DNA of 64,000 nt from Bacillus pumilus (GTDB lineage Bacteria; Bacillota; Bacilli; Bacillales; Bacillaceae), in contig NZ_CP027116.1 in the NCBI RefSeq assembly GCF_003431975.1, positions 2,108,001-2,172,000 of the forward strand, in the 5' to 3' direction. Numbering within the stretch: the first letter of the stretch is position 1; the number at the start of each line of letters is the position of its first letter. The notes under the pieces are model-generated. The model ran no database searches, was not told the DNA's origin, and saw nothing but the letters and a program-made list of their open reading frames with translations. A program made the position numbers and the translations under genes. This document shows positions 41,963 through 50,420 of the stretch, one piece after another.

Positions 41963-43468
41963 TTAAGATAAATACAGTTTCGTATATTTATCCGTTAAAT
42001 AATCGATTAAATATTGAACATTTAATTCCTCACCAGTCGCATCCTGAATGATTTCAGATGGCTTCTTGCGTTTTCCATGCTGGTGAACATGTTCTGTGAG
42101 CCATTCTTTTATCGGTGCAAAAGACCCATTTTGAATCAGCTCATCAAAATTCGGTAAATCTTTGATCATTTGATGCTTTAATTGCGCCGCATACATATAG
42201 CCAAGTGCATATGAAGGGAAATATCCAAAGCTACCATCAGACCAGTGAACATCCTGCAAAATGCCGAGGGCATCATTAGGAGGCGTAATACCAAGGTATG
42301 ATTGATATTTTTCATTCCAAAGCGCAGGCAGGTCTTCAACTGCTACTTCTTCATTGAAAATCGCTTTCTCAATTTCATAGCGGATGATAATATGGAGCGG
42401 GTATGTGAGCTCATCTGCTTCAATTCGAATGTAAGTCGGCTTCGATTCATTCACTGCATGCACAAAATCTTCTAATGAGACATCTTTAAATTGTTCAGGA
42501 GACGCTTCTTGCAGCTTTTGATAATGCGTTTTCCAGAAGTCCTCATGTCTACCGATAAAATTCTCAAAGAAAAGAGACTGCGATTCATGGATTCCCATTG
42601 ATGTACCGTCACATAATAGCGTTCCGCTCAGCGCCTCATCAATATTTTGCTCATAGATGGCATGACCACACTCATGAATCGTGCCAAAGATCGCCATCCG
42701 AAAATCATGCTCATCATAACGGGTCGTCACACGAACATCCCCTCTGCTTAATGTCACAGCAAACGGATGAACCGTTGTATCTAGACGTCCTGCGTCAAAG
42801 TCATACCCTAACTCTTTTAAGAAAAAGAGACTCAGCTCTTTTTGCTTGTCGATCGGGAAGCTTTTCGATAAAAATGAAGTATCTGGTTTATTTGGCGAGG
42901 CTTCGATTTTTTTCACTAGAGGAACGATGGCCTCTCGAAGTGCGCCAAATTTTTGATCGAGCTGTTCAACTGTCATATCGGGCTCATAATTATTAAGCAG
43001 CACATCATATGGCGTTTTTTTCACGCCCCAATATTGGATAAACCGCTTATTAAATTCAATGAGCTGCTTTAAGTATGGTGCAAAGAGTGAAAAGTCTGAT
43101 TTCTCCCTTGCTTCTACCCAGACATGCTCTGCTTTTGATTGCAAAATCGAGTATTCTTTAAATTCTTCTTTTGGAATTTTGCTGCTTTCGTCATACTCTT
43201 TTTGTGATAATTCAAGCGCCTTTTGTGTATCTTTTGACAGCTCATCTCGGTGTTTACTTAATGCGTGAAGAAGATCTCTCATTTCATCAGAAGTCTTCAT
43301 ATTAAAAATATCACTTGATAATTGACCGATCGTTTCAGCTCTGAAATCAGCGCTTTTTTTAGGTGCCTGAGTTCTAGAGTCCCAATAAAGTAAATGGAGC
43401 GCCTCAGTATAGTGGGCGATTTTTCCTAGTAATTGATAAAACGCTTTCTCTTTTGATTCAAGACTCAT
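41963..43468 (-). CDS. ypwA: M32-family carboxypeptidase
   Basis: 501 residues, the family length. The zinc motif is IHECGH in GTIHECGHAIYEQNIDEA, followed by the later glutamate in GIHESQSLFFENFIGRH. Motifs DPSG-like RGDVRVTTRY and the substrate region IRIEADELTYPLHIIIRY are visible. The enzyme removes C-terminal residues from peptides in the cytoplasm. Single-gene unit between terminators; the same gene follows pbuX in B. subtilis, so the prophage has separated this gene from the rest of pbuX only on the xpt side. Confidence 0.93.
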   Translation of the reverse strand: MSLESKEKAFYQLLGKIAHYTEALHLLYWDSRTQAPKKSADFRAETIGQLSSDIFNMKTSDEMRDLLHALSKHRDELSKDTQKALELSQKEYDESSKIPKEEFKEYSILQSKAEHVWVEAREKSDFSLFAPYLKQLIEFNKRFIQYWGVKKTPYDVLLNNYEPDMTVEQLDQKFGALREAIVPLVKKIEASPNKPDTSFLSKSFPIDKQKELSLFFLKELGYDFDAGRLDTTVHPFAVTLSRGDVRVTTRYDEHDFRMAIFGTIHECGHAIYEQNIDEALSGTLLCDGTSMGIHESQSLFFENFIGRHEDFWKTHYQKLQEASPEQFKDVSLEDFVHAVNESKPTYIRIEADELTYPLHIIIRYEIEKAIFNEEVAVEDLPALWNEKYQSYLGITPPNDALGILQDVHWSDGSFGYFPSYALGYMYAAQLKHQMIKDLPNFDELIQNGSFAPIKEWLTEHVHQHGKRKKPSEIIQDATGEELNVQYLIDYLTDKYTKLYLS

Positions 43469-43542
43469 GCGTTTGTTCCCCCAATCAATAAAATATGTAT
43501 GTACGTTTCAAGGCTACTTCAATAAATGTTCTTTTGTCAATG

Positions 43543-43572
43543 AAAAAGGAGGATACACAGATGGTATCCTCC
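43543..43572 (-). terminator. Terminator of ypvA
   Basis: GGAGGATAC pairs perfectly with GTATCCTCC, followed on the minus strand by TTTTT. Confidence 0.8.
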
Positions 43573-43598
43573 CCTCTTTCTCGCCGTTCATATGTGAT

Positions 43599-45545
43599 TT
43601 AAGATGTGATGATTGGTTTCACTGGCAGAACGGATTCAATTTTACTTTGAAGCTCCGTATCTTCCTTACGGTCAAAATAAATATGAATGCTTCCTGCATC
43701 TTGGCTTGTCCGAATCAGTCTTCCAATACCTTGTCGTAAGCGCAGCAGCATGTACGGAAGGTCAACTTCAGCACGAGCATCCTTTGCTTCATTCCGTTTC
43801 GCCTCAAATACCGGATCATGAGGTGGGTAAGGAAGTCCCCAGATGACCACATTTGTTAGGGATTGTCCTGGAATATCCAGCCCTTCCCAAAGGTGAACAG
43901 AGCATAGCACAGATGTCTCATCTGCTTGGAACTTTTGAACAATCGTACTGATTTCCTCGTCTCCCTCAAAGTACACGTGGAAAGGCAATGTTTCATCCGA
44001 TGCCTCAAGCTGCTTTCTAAAGAAATGAAGTTCATCAAATGAAGGGAACAAAATGAGAGACCGTCCTCCGTTATCTTTCAGCTGAGTGATCACTTGCTGT
44101 CCTTTTGCCTCTTGCTCTTGAAGCTGCTGAATCCCATGGAAATAGATCTTCATTTGCTCATCGTAATCATACGGTGAATCCACACTCATTGATAAGTAAT
44201 CTTTGATACCAAGACTTTCAGCTAAATAATCAAAGGATTGATTTTCAGACAATGTAGCAGAAGAGAAAATGTATGGTCTTTTTTGTGAGAATACTTTTTC
44301 TCCAAGCACCTCTGCGACCGTTTTTGGCATAACAACAAATGTCGTATCTAACTCCTGCTTTTCAAGCCAGCTAATTGCATTTTTTTGATAAAGCGATAGT
44401 GAATACGCCATTTGTTCAATGTACTCTTCCACAACAGACAATTCGTATTGGTCAATTGTATACATCTCAGATTCAAACACAAGTGCTTCCCCGATTTTTT
44501 CAAGCAAGTCACACAATTCACTTGCAGAACGCTTCACTTCATCTACGCGGCCAATTTCGAGTCGATGTGAGCCCTTGATTTCTTTGGCATGCGTTTTTAA
44601 GAGATAAAAGAATTCATCGTTTGTGGCAAGTGCATCTTCAACGAGCTCGGCAAACTCTTCGCGTATATCGTTTTGCAGCAGGCGTTCTAAAAATGTTTCG
44701 AGCATGGACTGCTTCACTCGGTACGTGAGTGCTTTTTGTGCAGCAAACTCAAGCAGGTGCCCTTCATCAAATACAACAGAACTATGTTCAGGAAGCAGCG
44801 GCAGCTGGCCCTCACGTTTGCGGGATTCCTTCGTCCACACATGCTCCATGTAAAAATCATGAGAACAGATGATAAGATCAGTTGCTTTCCGGTAATGATC
44901 TCTTGATAAATTCAGACCGCAGCGATGACGCATATCACATGTCAAACAGTCCTGAAACGAGTCATATCCAATGCGTGACCATTCATCATTGGATAGCTCT
45001 GGATATTCTTTTCGATCACCATACGGATAAAAGTTTTGCATACCATGTGATTCATGAACAAATGAAGGAAGCGATTCATAAATATCGAGCCATTTCTCAT
45101 CATCTTCACGCTGCATGGTTTTCTCTAGTTTCTTTAAGCATAAATATTGATCATGCGATTTACTTAATCTCGCATCTATTTGAATATCAAGGTGATTGGC
45201 AATTTTATAGATATCACCCTCTTGTTTCACAAGCTGTTCAATTAACGTTTCGTCTGCACATGCAATAATCGCAGGTTTTCCTGTATATCTTGCATATGTG
45301 ACCGCAAATAATAGATAGACGATGGTTTTGCCTGTTCCTACCCCGGCTTCGGCAAACATCACACTTTTTTCTTTAAAGGCTCTTTCTAGTTGAAAAGCCA
45401 TAAATATTTGTTCATCTCGAAGATCAAAGCCCTTTTCTGGCAAAATGTCATAGAACACATCACCAATCCAGTTGCCCAGTTCTTCGTAAAAATTATGTTC
45501 TTTTGATAATGAAAAAGGCAAACGAGATGCTGTCACCTGCTTCAA
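43599..45545 (-). CDS. ypvA: DinG/XPD-like ATP-dependent helicase
   Basis: 648 residues from TTG 45545. Walker A is AGVGTGKTIVYLLF, the DEAH-type box is VVFDEGHLLEFAAQK, and an iron-sulfur domain has the cysteine cluster CLTCDMRHRCGLN with CLKKLEK ahead of it. Motif VI is LRQGIGRLIRTSQDAG. Superfamily 2 DNA helicase of the DinG/Rad3 group, likely in DNA repair or processing of unusual DNA structures. The ribosome site is poor, so the exact start is uncertain; GTG three codons downstream is an alternative. Confidence 0.88.
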   Translation of the reverse strand: MKQVTASRLPFSLSKEHNFYEELGNWIGDVFYDILPEKGFDLRDEQIFMAFQLERAFKEKSVMFAEAGVGTGKTIVYLLFAVTYARYTGKPAIIACADETLIEQLVKQEGDIYKIANHLDIQIDARLSKSHDQYLCLKKLEKTMQREDDEKWLDIYESLPSFVHESHGMQNFYPYGDRKEYPELSNDEWSRIGYDSFQDCLTCDMRHRCGLNLSRDHYRKATDLIICSHDFYMEHVWTKESRKREGQLPLLPEHSSVVFDEGHLLEFAAQKALTYRVKQSMLETFLERLLQNDIREEFAELVEDALATNDEFFYLLKTHAKEIKGSHRLEIGRVDEVKRSASELCDLLEKIGEALVFESEMYTIDQYELSVVEEYIEQMAYSLSLYQKNAISWLEKQELDTTFVVMPKTVAEVLGEKVFSQKRPYIFSSATLSENQSFDYLAESLGIKDYLSMSVDSPYDYDEQMKIYFHGIQQLQEQEAKGQQVITQLKDNGGRSLILFPSFDELHFFRKQLEASDETLPFHVYFEGDEEISTIVQKFQADETSVLCSVHLWEGLDIPGQSLTNVVIWGLPYPPHDPVFEAKRNEAKDARAEVDLPYMLLRLRQGIGRLIRTSQDAGSIHIYFDRKEDTELQSKIESVLPVKPIITS

Positions 45546-45611
45546 CCCCCAACTTTTGAATCATTCAGACATTCAATAGTAACATTTATGATGGGGAATG
45601 ACAATCTTTTT

Positions 45612-45809
45612 TTACGATCGCAAACGATGTTGATAGTTTTCCTTCATTAAAAATGCATGCTCAGATCTCTCTATGTAAGCTTGAGCAAGCGCTAAATCTT
45701 CGATAGCTGCCGTAAGCTGAGCAGATTGTCCACCTTCATGCCCTTCTATTTCTTGAGCAGTCGAAGTGAGTGCTTTTTGGATTAACTGAATTTGATCATA
45801 ATGAATCAT
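45612..45809 (-). CDS. yptA: Small conserved protein YptA-like
   Basis: 65 residues, GAGGTGTCTTC before ATG. The protein is soluble and helical (MIHYDQIQLIQKALTSTAQE, then LAQAYIERSEHAFLMKENYQ). The order ypvA-yptA-ypsC is that of B. subtilis. No function is known. Confidence 0.65.
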   Translation of the reverse strand: MIHYDQIQLIQKALTSTAQEIEGHEGGQSAQLTAAIEDLALAQAYIERSEHAFLMKENYQHRLRS

Positions 45810-45880
45810 GAAGACACCTCTTTTTTTAAAATCAAGTTCAGTTTATTCCGTCCTGTGAAGGTTTATACCTTTTATGCAAT

Positions 45881-45908
45881 AAAAAAGCCACACCATCTAT
45901 AGGTGTGA
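45881..45908 (-). terminator. Terminator of ypsC
   Basis: CACACC pairs with GGTGTG (loop ATCTATA), flanked by A and T tracts that suit either strand. Confidence 0.65.
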
Positions 45909-45915
45909 CAATTTT

Positions 45916-47070
45916 TTATGATTCCGTTGACTGTTTTCTAGGCCGGCGTTTTCCCCAATATTGATAATAGTCTGTTTTAATAAACCCATTAAACAATTTT
46001 CTTTTTTTCGTTGCTTTTCTACCGAAGCACTCTTCGAACTGTTCGTGTGACGTTAAGATGTAAATGGACCAAGTGTCTAGGCTCTTAAATGCCTCCCCCA
46101 TGCCTTGATACATTTTTTCAACAGCTGGTTTGTCACTGAGTCGTTCTCCGTAAGGCGGATTTCCGACAATCACACCATACTCTTCTTTTGTTTGAAAGTC
46201 TTTGACTTGCATTTGTTTAAACTCAATCAATTCACTTAGTCCAGCTTCTTCTGCATTCATTTTTGCAATGTCTACCATCCGGTGGTCGATATCACTTGCA
46301 ATAATGCGGAGTGGTTGATCATAATTTGCTTTTTCTTCCACTTCATGGCGCGCTGTGTTCCATACATCTTCACCGATCCATTCCCAAGACTCGGACGCAA
46401 ACTCTCGGTTAAATCCTGGGGCAATGTTTTGTCCTATCATGGCGGCTTCAATAGCGATTGTTCCTGATCCGCAGAAAGGGTCAACAAACGGACGGTCAGG
46501 TGTCCAGTTTGTTAATAGGACGAGTGCAGCAGCAAGGGTTTCTTTAATAGGTGCTCCGCCTTGATCCGCACGGTACCCGCGCTTATGAAGACCCACGCCA
46601 GATGTATCAAGAGTAAGCACGGCTTTGTCTTTTAAAAGTGCCACCTCAATTTTGTACTCAGGTCCTGTTTCTTCAAGCCATTCAGACTGAATGTTGTATG
46701 AGGATCTGAGCTTTTGCGCAATTGCCTTTTTGACGATACGCTGACAATCCGGCACACTGGCAAGCTGTGATTTCACAGATTTACCGATGACAGGAAACGT
46801 ACTGTTTTTCGGTAAAAAAGAAGCCCAGTCAATCGCCTTTGTCTGTTCAAACAGCTCATCAAATGTTTTTGCCGAAAATTCAGCTACTTGTACCTTGATT
46901 CGGTCTGCTGTACGCAGCCAGAGATTTGCACGGCAAATCGCAAGAGCGTCTCCTTCGAAAATCACTTTTCCGTTGTCTACCGTGCAGTCGTAGCCAAGGT
47001 CTCTTACTTCTTTTGCAACAATTGCTTCAATTCCCATTGGAGCTGTTGCGATGAGTGTATAGGTTTTCAT
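45916..47070 (-). CDS. ypsC: THUMP-domain 23S rRNA methyltransferase family (YpsC)
   Basis: 384 residues. N-terminal ferredoxin-like and THUMP region (IATAPMGIEAIVAKEVRDLG, then LWLRTADRIKVQVAEF). The methyltransferase domain has DPFCGSGTIAIEAAMIGQNI and the catalytic NPPYGERL box, the form used by N2-guanine or N6-adenine methyltransferases. It resembles RlmL of E. coli, which modifies 23S rRNA G2445. Single gene between terminators. Confidence 0.88.
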   Translation of the reverse strand: MKTYTLIATAPMGIEAIVAKEVRDLGYDCTVDNGKVIFEGDALAICRANLWLRTADRIKVQVAEFSAKTFDELFEQTKAIDWASFLPKNSTFPVIGKSVKSQLASVPDCQRIVKKAIAQKLRSSYNIQSEWLEETGPEYKIEVALLKDKAVLTLDTSGVGLHKRGYRADQGGAPIKETLAAALVLLTNWTPDRPFVDPFCGSGTIAIEAAMIGQNIAPGFNREFASESWEWIGEDVWNTARHEVEEKANYDQPLRIIASDIDHRMVDIAKMNAEEAGLSELIEFKQMQVKDFQTKEEYGVIVGNPPYGERLSDKPAVEKMYQGMGEAFKSLDTWSIYILTSHEQFEECFGRKATKKRKLFNGFIKTDYYQYWGKRRPRKQSTES

Positions 47071-47111
47071 TGATTTATCACCTGTTTTCTCGTCCTTTTA
47101 TGTATTCAAGA

Positions 47112-47147
47112 TAAAAGCTCTCCATATGTTGAAATAGGAGAGCTTTG
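47112..47147 (-). terminator. Terminator of rnpB
   Basis: AAAGCTCTCC pairs with GGAGAGCTTT across a 13-base loop; T tract on the minus strand. Confidence 0.7.
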
Positions 47148-47165
47148 TTTCATCATGTTTAAAAT

Positions 47166-47569
47166 AACGGATATAACGTTCTGTAAGCCATGTTTTGTTC
47201 CATCGTACTGCAAACGGCAAAAGCCTCGTACTCAGGTGGTAATCATCTATCTACAGAATTCTCTGTCCTTCTCTCCGTTTGGTTCCTTTGAGAAAGTTCC
47301 CCTACCAAGTTTGGGTTTCTCGCTCGAGGGGTTTACCGCGTTCCACTCTCACCATTTCTAGTGAGACTTCGTCACTGTGGCACTTTCAAGGATACTTTGC
47401 CATATCCTAAAAGGACGTAGGCATTTTTCCTGCCGTCAGCCTTTCCCAGACTGCCCTGGCTTATTTTTTCGCCAGGCACGAACACTACGGGCATCTCAGC
47501 ACCGTGCGAGCATGGACTTTCCTCTGCAATGTCTAAAAGCATTACAGCGATTACCCGAACGTTAATCAA
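47166..47569 (-). ncRNA. rnpB: RNase P RNA, type B
   Basis: About 404 nt on the minus strand. Conserved segments are clear: near the 5' end AACGTTCGGGTAATCGCTG, then AGAGGAAAGTCCATGCTCGC and GGTGCTGAGATGCCC, later GAGTGGAACGCGGTAAACCC and CTCGAGCGAGAAACCC, and near the 3' end ATGGCTTACAGAACGTTA. The first and last AACGTT blocks pair to form P1. It is the catalytic subunit that trims tRNA 5' ends. Ends are approximate by a few bases. Confidence 0.95.
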
Positions 47570-47623
47570 TAAGCGTTATTATAAACGACAATGACATCTG
47601 GCACAAGCCTTTTTCAGCAAAAC

Positions 47624-47929
47624 TCAATCATAAAGTTTACTGCCGAAAACGTGTTTTTCAAGGTTAGATAGTCTTTTTAAAATATCAAAGTTTGTTGTAT
47701 TAGACTGTGCAGGCTGTCTTTTCCCTTGTTCAACGGCTTCTTCAAGCTGTTTAGACAAGTGAAGGTTTTCTTGTTGAAGCTTTTCGATTTCTTGGTTGAA
47801 TGTCTCATAGTCTTTAATGACCATATCTAAAAATTTATCGACTTCTTCTTGTTTGTAACCTCTGACACCTGTTTTAAATTCTTTTTCTAAAATTTCTTTC
47901 GCAGAAAGCTTTACTTTATCAGCAAGCAT
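47624..47929 (-). CDS. gpsB: Cell-division and shape regulator GpsB
   Basis: 101 residues from ATG 47929 (AGGTG upstream); a longer in-frame reading includes that ribosome site. The N-terminal membrane-binding coiled coil starts [20 protein letters not shown] and [17 protein letters not shown], as in DivIVA relatives. The C-terminal trimerisation part is [19 protein letters not shown]. GpsB shuttles PBP1 (PonA) between side wall and septum; ponA itself is about 10 kb away here. Confidence 0.95.
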   Translation of the reverse strand: MLADKVKLSAKEILEKEFKTGVRGYKQEEVDKFLDMVIKDYETFNQEIEKLQQENLHLSKQLEEAVEQGKRQPAQSNTTNFDILKRLSNLEKHVFGSKLYD

Positions 47930-48004
47930 CTTTTTCACCTCATATCGTGAATTCATAGTATATTTTTTCAGAAATACGTGACGTTGTCAAATTTTCTCTT
48001 GCTT

Positions 48005-48547
48005 TTAGTCAAAAAACGGATCTTCTGCCTCAACTTGTGCTCTAAGATCATCCATTGTGATGTACATAATCGGGTAGTCGGTATAGGTTTCCGCTTCTTT
48101 GATCATGTACTTTGGCGAGCCGTCATGCTCAGGATCATAAAGGGCGAGAAGGCCATCTGTTTTCTCAATAAAAAAACGGTTCTTTTGTTTAAATTGTGCC
48201 GGACTTTCATACGGTCTATGCGTAACACTTTCTACAAAATCGGCCTGTGTAAGAATCCCTTCATACAACTCTTTGTTTTGTTCATTCCAGCGCTCTTCCT
48301 GTTCATAAAATGGCGTGATGACAGCAAGTTTTAACGCTGGATACTCCTCTTGAAGCTCAAATACCACTTCAGCTGTCCAGATTTCTGTGCCAAGCTGGCC
48401 TGATATGAGCACCCATTCGAGTCCTTCTTCAATCAAGGCTGTCAGCCTTTTTCGAAGCTCCGCTTTTATGTATTGAAGTGCCGGCTCATCTTGTTTGAAG
48501 ATGCCAAGCTCAAATGGCTTGTACCCTGTGACAGCAATAATTTTCAT
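48005..48547 (-). CDS. ypsA: YpsA-like nucleotide-binding (SLOG) protein
   Basis: 180 residues from ATG 48547, matching B. subtilis YpsA length. The start is [17 protein letters not shown], and the central glycine motif is [19 protein letters not shown] with NFFPPF-type [17 protein letters not shown]-fold proteins bind nucleotides or ADP-ribose-like ligands. YpsA is reported to affect cell division, in keeping with its position beside gpsB. An in-frame reading to 48709 runs through the cotD terminator and is rejected. Confidence 0.88.
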   Translation of the reverse strand: MKIIAVTGYKPFELGIFKQDEPALQYIKAELRKRLTALIEEGLEWVLISGQLGTEIWTAEVVFELQEEYPALKLAVITPFYEQEERWNEQNKELYEGILTQADFVESVTHRPYESPAQFKQKNRFFIEKTDGLLALYDPEHDGSPKYMIKEAETYTDYPIMYITMDDLRAQVEAEDPFFD

Positions 48548-48563
48548 TTTTTCACCTGCTTTT

Positions 48564-48588
48564 AAAAAAAGGGACTTATAAAAGTCCC
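48564..48588 (-). terminator. Terminator of cotD
   Basis: GGGACTT pairs with AAGTCCC (loop ATAA) followed on the minus strand by TTTTTTT. Confidence 0.85.
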
Positions 48589-48596
48589 ATTTCACT

Positions 48597-48833
48597 TTAT
48601 CTGTTACAGCAAGGTCCTCCGCAGTTAAAGTGTTGATGTGTTGCCGGGTCCACCTGAGAAAACGTATGCGGGAAATAGTGAACATGTTGGAAATTTTGAT
48701 GATGAACATTTGTCACATGCTGCGGATGGATATGCGGCACAATTGTTGTTGACTCGCTGTGTGTACAGCAATGATTCGTCGGATGAACAATTGGCTGTGT
48801 AACGTTCGGCTGGCAATGATGATGATGGTGCAT
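48597..48833 (-). CDS. cotD: Inner spore coat protein D
   Basis: 78 residues, AAGGAGAGGGG before ATG. Very rich in His, Cys, Pro and Gln, starting [18 protein letters not shown] and with the CotD end NCGGPCCNR. Part of the mature spore coat and made in the mother cell late in sporulation. Stand-alone gene between gpsB-ypsA and mrfB, as in B. subtilis. Confidence 0.93.
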   Translation of the reverse strand: MHHHHHCQPNVTQPIVHPTNHCCTHSESTTIVPHIHPQHVTNVHHQNFQHVHYFPHTFSQVDPATHQHFNCGGPCCNR

Positions 48834-48915
48834 GTAGCATTCCCCTCTCCTTAATTTTCTTACATTAACAATGTATGAAAAAAGAGGTGTACATGTACTA
48901 ATGCATTAACCTATT

Positions 48916-49011
48916 TTAAAAGTTTGCAAGAAAAACATCCTTGTAATTTGAAAACACAAAAGCGACCAAAATGACAACAAGAAAAAACAAGTAGAAAAGA
49001 CCCTTATACAT
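48916..49011 (-). CDS. 31-residue hydrophobic peptide
   Basis: A short frame from ATG 49011 with GAGGAG upstream reads MYKGLFYLFFLVVILVAFVF and ends in SNYKDVFLANF. One membrane helix with a short basic start. No family recognised; the good ribosome site and clean stop argue that it is real. It lies in the 315-base gap between cotD and mrfB, so it may be a small sporulation or membrane peptide. Confidence 0.45.
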   Translation of the reverse strand: MYKGLFYLFFLVVILVAFVFSNYKDVFLANF

Positions 49012-49148
49012 GCTCTACGCTCCTCATTCAATATCTAACGTTATTTTACAGGATTCGTGACTTTTCTACAATAAAAGTGCTAAACAATTTTTATTTTCGG
49101 CCGAGAGCCGAACGTTGTCATGTTTTGCGCTTTCCCGGGCAATAATGT

Positions 49149-50396
49149 TTATTGCCCAGCTTTCCTCAAAAGCCTTTTTTTTCGCTTCTCAAGTTCTTCT
49201 GTGTCTCGCTGACTTAACGTTGAGAAAGTTAATAAAGATTCAGTAATGGATAGAGCTGACCTTGCATCTTTCTGGCGGTGCTCTTTATACTTCGCAAGCT
49301 CTATACCCGCTTTTAACGCTAAATGGGCATCGCTTGATTCAAATAGCTTCCCCCATATTTGAACCGCTTCATCCCACTCGTTTTGTCGTTTATATTGTAA
49401 TGAGAGATCATAAGACGCCTCATTTGCATGCTCAAAATCGGCATTCGTTAATTGTTGCAAATGCTTCGTTGCTTCCTGTACATCACGATGAGCAAGGTGC
49501 CATCTCGCGAGCGCATATTTCTCATTGTGTTCCTTTACTGCATCATTAGATAGTATTTTTTTGGATAGATGAATGTAGAGGCTGATTAACGATAAAACGT
49601 CTAGTTCATTATGAGTCAAGATTCCTTCAATCAGCTTCGGGTTCTGTTCCTTTAAAAAATGAAAATAGATCATCGGTGCCAAGAACCCTGGCGTATCGCC
49701 TTCACGATGCACGTGCAGCTCTTCTTTTTCCACAACGGATAGCGCCATTCGTTCATATTTATGCTTCCACAATCGTCTAGATCCGTGCAGAAGATCAAAA
49801 TGGCCGAATTCAGGAAGTGCAGGGATTTGATCGCGTAATAGCGTATGTCTCGTTTTCACTTGAGGCCAATCGAATGATTTCCCATTATATGTAACTAGCG
49901 ATTCTACGTTCACTTCATCGAGAAAACTTTTGTACAAAGCCGCTTCATTTCCTGGATTGGTGAGTAAATGCTGTTTCACCACCACTTTGTCGGAAAAGAC
50001 CCGTGCATGTCCAAGCAAAAAAATCATATTTCCCGTACCGCCAGATAATCCTGTTGTTTCTGTATCAAAGAAGAACAGCTCATGCGGCTCGTAACCTTTA
50101 GCAGATAGCGAATGCTGGATGTCGCTTTCGTTCCACGCCTCGATGATCTTCGGCAGTTCCGCAAATGAATAAAGTCCATGCTGATCTTCTAAAGAATAGG
50201 TGACTTCTCGAATGAGACAAAAGGAACCCTCAAAATGATAAGGAATTGCACCTAACTTTTCCCATTCGTTTAAAAATGGGATCTTTTCTGAAGTCACAGA
50301 CTGAGGTGGCCCTTCTACTGTCTTCTGCCGGTTTTCATGAGTCTGATTGTGCGATAGGTGTTTCTTCATTCTATTTAATTTCCCTTTTAAAGACAT
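49149..50396 (-). CDS. mrfB: DEDD exonuclease MrfB (YprB)
   Basis: 415 residues. The exonuclease domain has FFDTETTGLSGGTGN (first acidic pair), VTYNGKSFDWPQVKTR and LTHNELDVLSLISLYIH (later Asp and the HxxxxD-type end). The C-terminal third is helical and TPR-like (LAHRDVQEATKHLQQLTNAD). MrfB works with MrfA in repair of mitomycin-type damage in Bacillus, independent of UvrABC. The gene follows mrfA by 24 bases in one operon. Confidence 0.9.
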   Translation of the reverse strand: MSLKGKLNRMKKHLSHNQTHENRQKTVEGPPQSVTSEKIPFLNEWEKLGAIPYHFEGSFCLIREVTYSLEDQHGLYSFAELPKIIEAWNESDIQHSLSAKGYEPHELFFFDTETTGLSGGTGNMIFLLGHARVFSDKVVVKQHLLTNPGNEAALYKSFLDEVNVESLVTYNGKSFDWPQVKTRHTLLRDQIPALPEFGHFDLLHGSRRLWKHKYERMALSVVEKEELHVHREGDTPGFLAPMIYFHFLKEQNPKLIEGILTHNELDVLSLISLYIHLSKKILSNDAVKEHNEKYALARWHLAHRDVQEATKHLQQLTNADFEHANEASYDLSLQYKRQNEWDEAVQIWGKLFESSDAHLALKAGIELAKYKEHRQKDARSALSITESLLTFSTLSQRDTEELEKRKKRLLRKAGQ

Positions 50397-50420
50397 GAGC
50401 TGGTACGCTCCTCCTTTCCT

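Noticed and set aside
47155..47569. Protein-coding frames over 47155-47569 on both strands
   Set aside because: This DNA encodes RNase P RNA; the frames lack ribosome sites.
48548..48709. 54-residue N-terminal extension of ypsA
   Set aside because: It would run through the cotD terminator and part of cotD; the ATG at 48547 gives the known family length.
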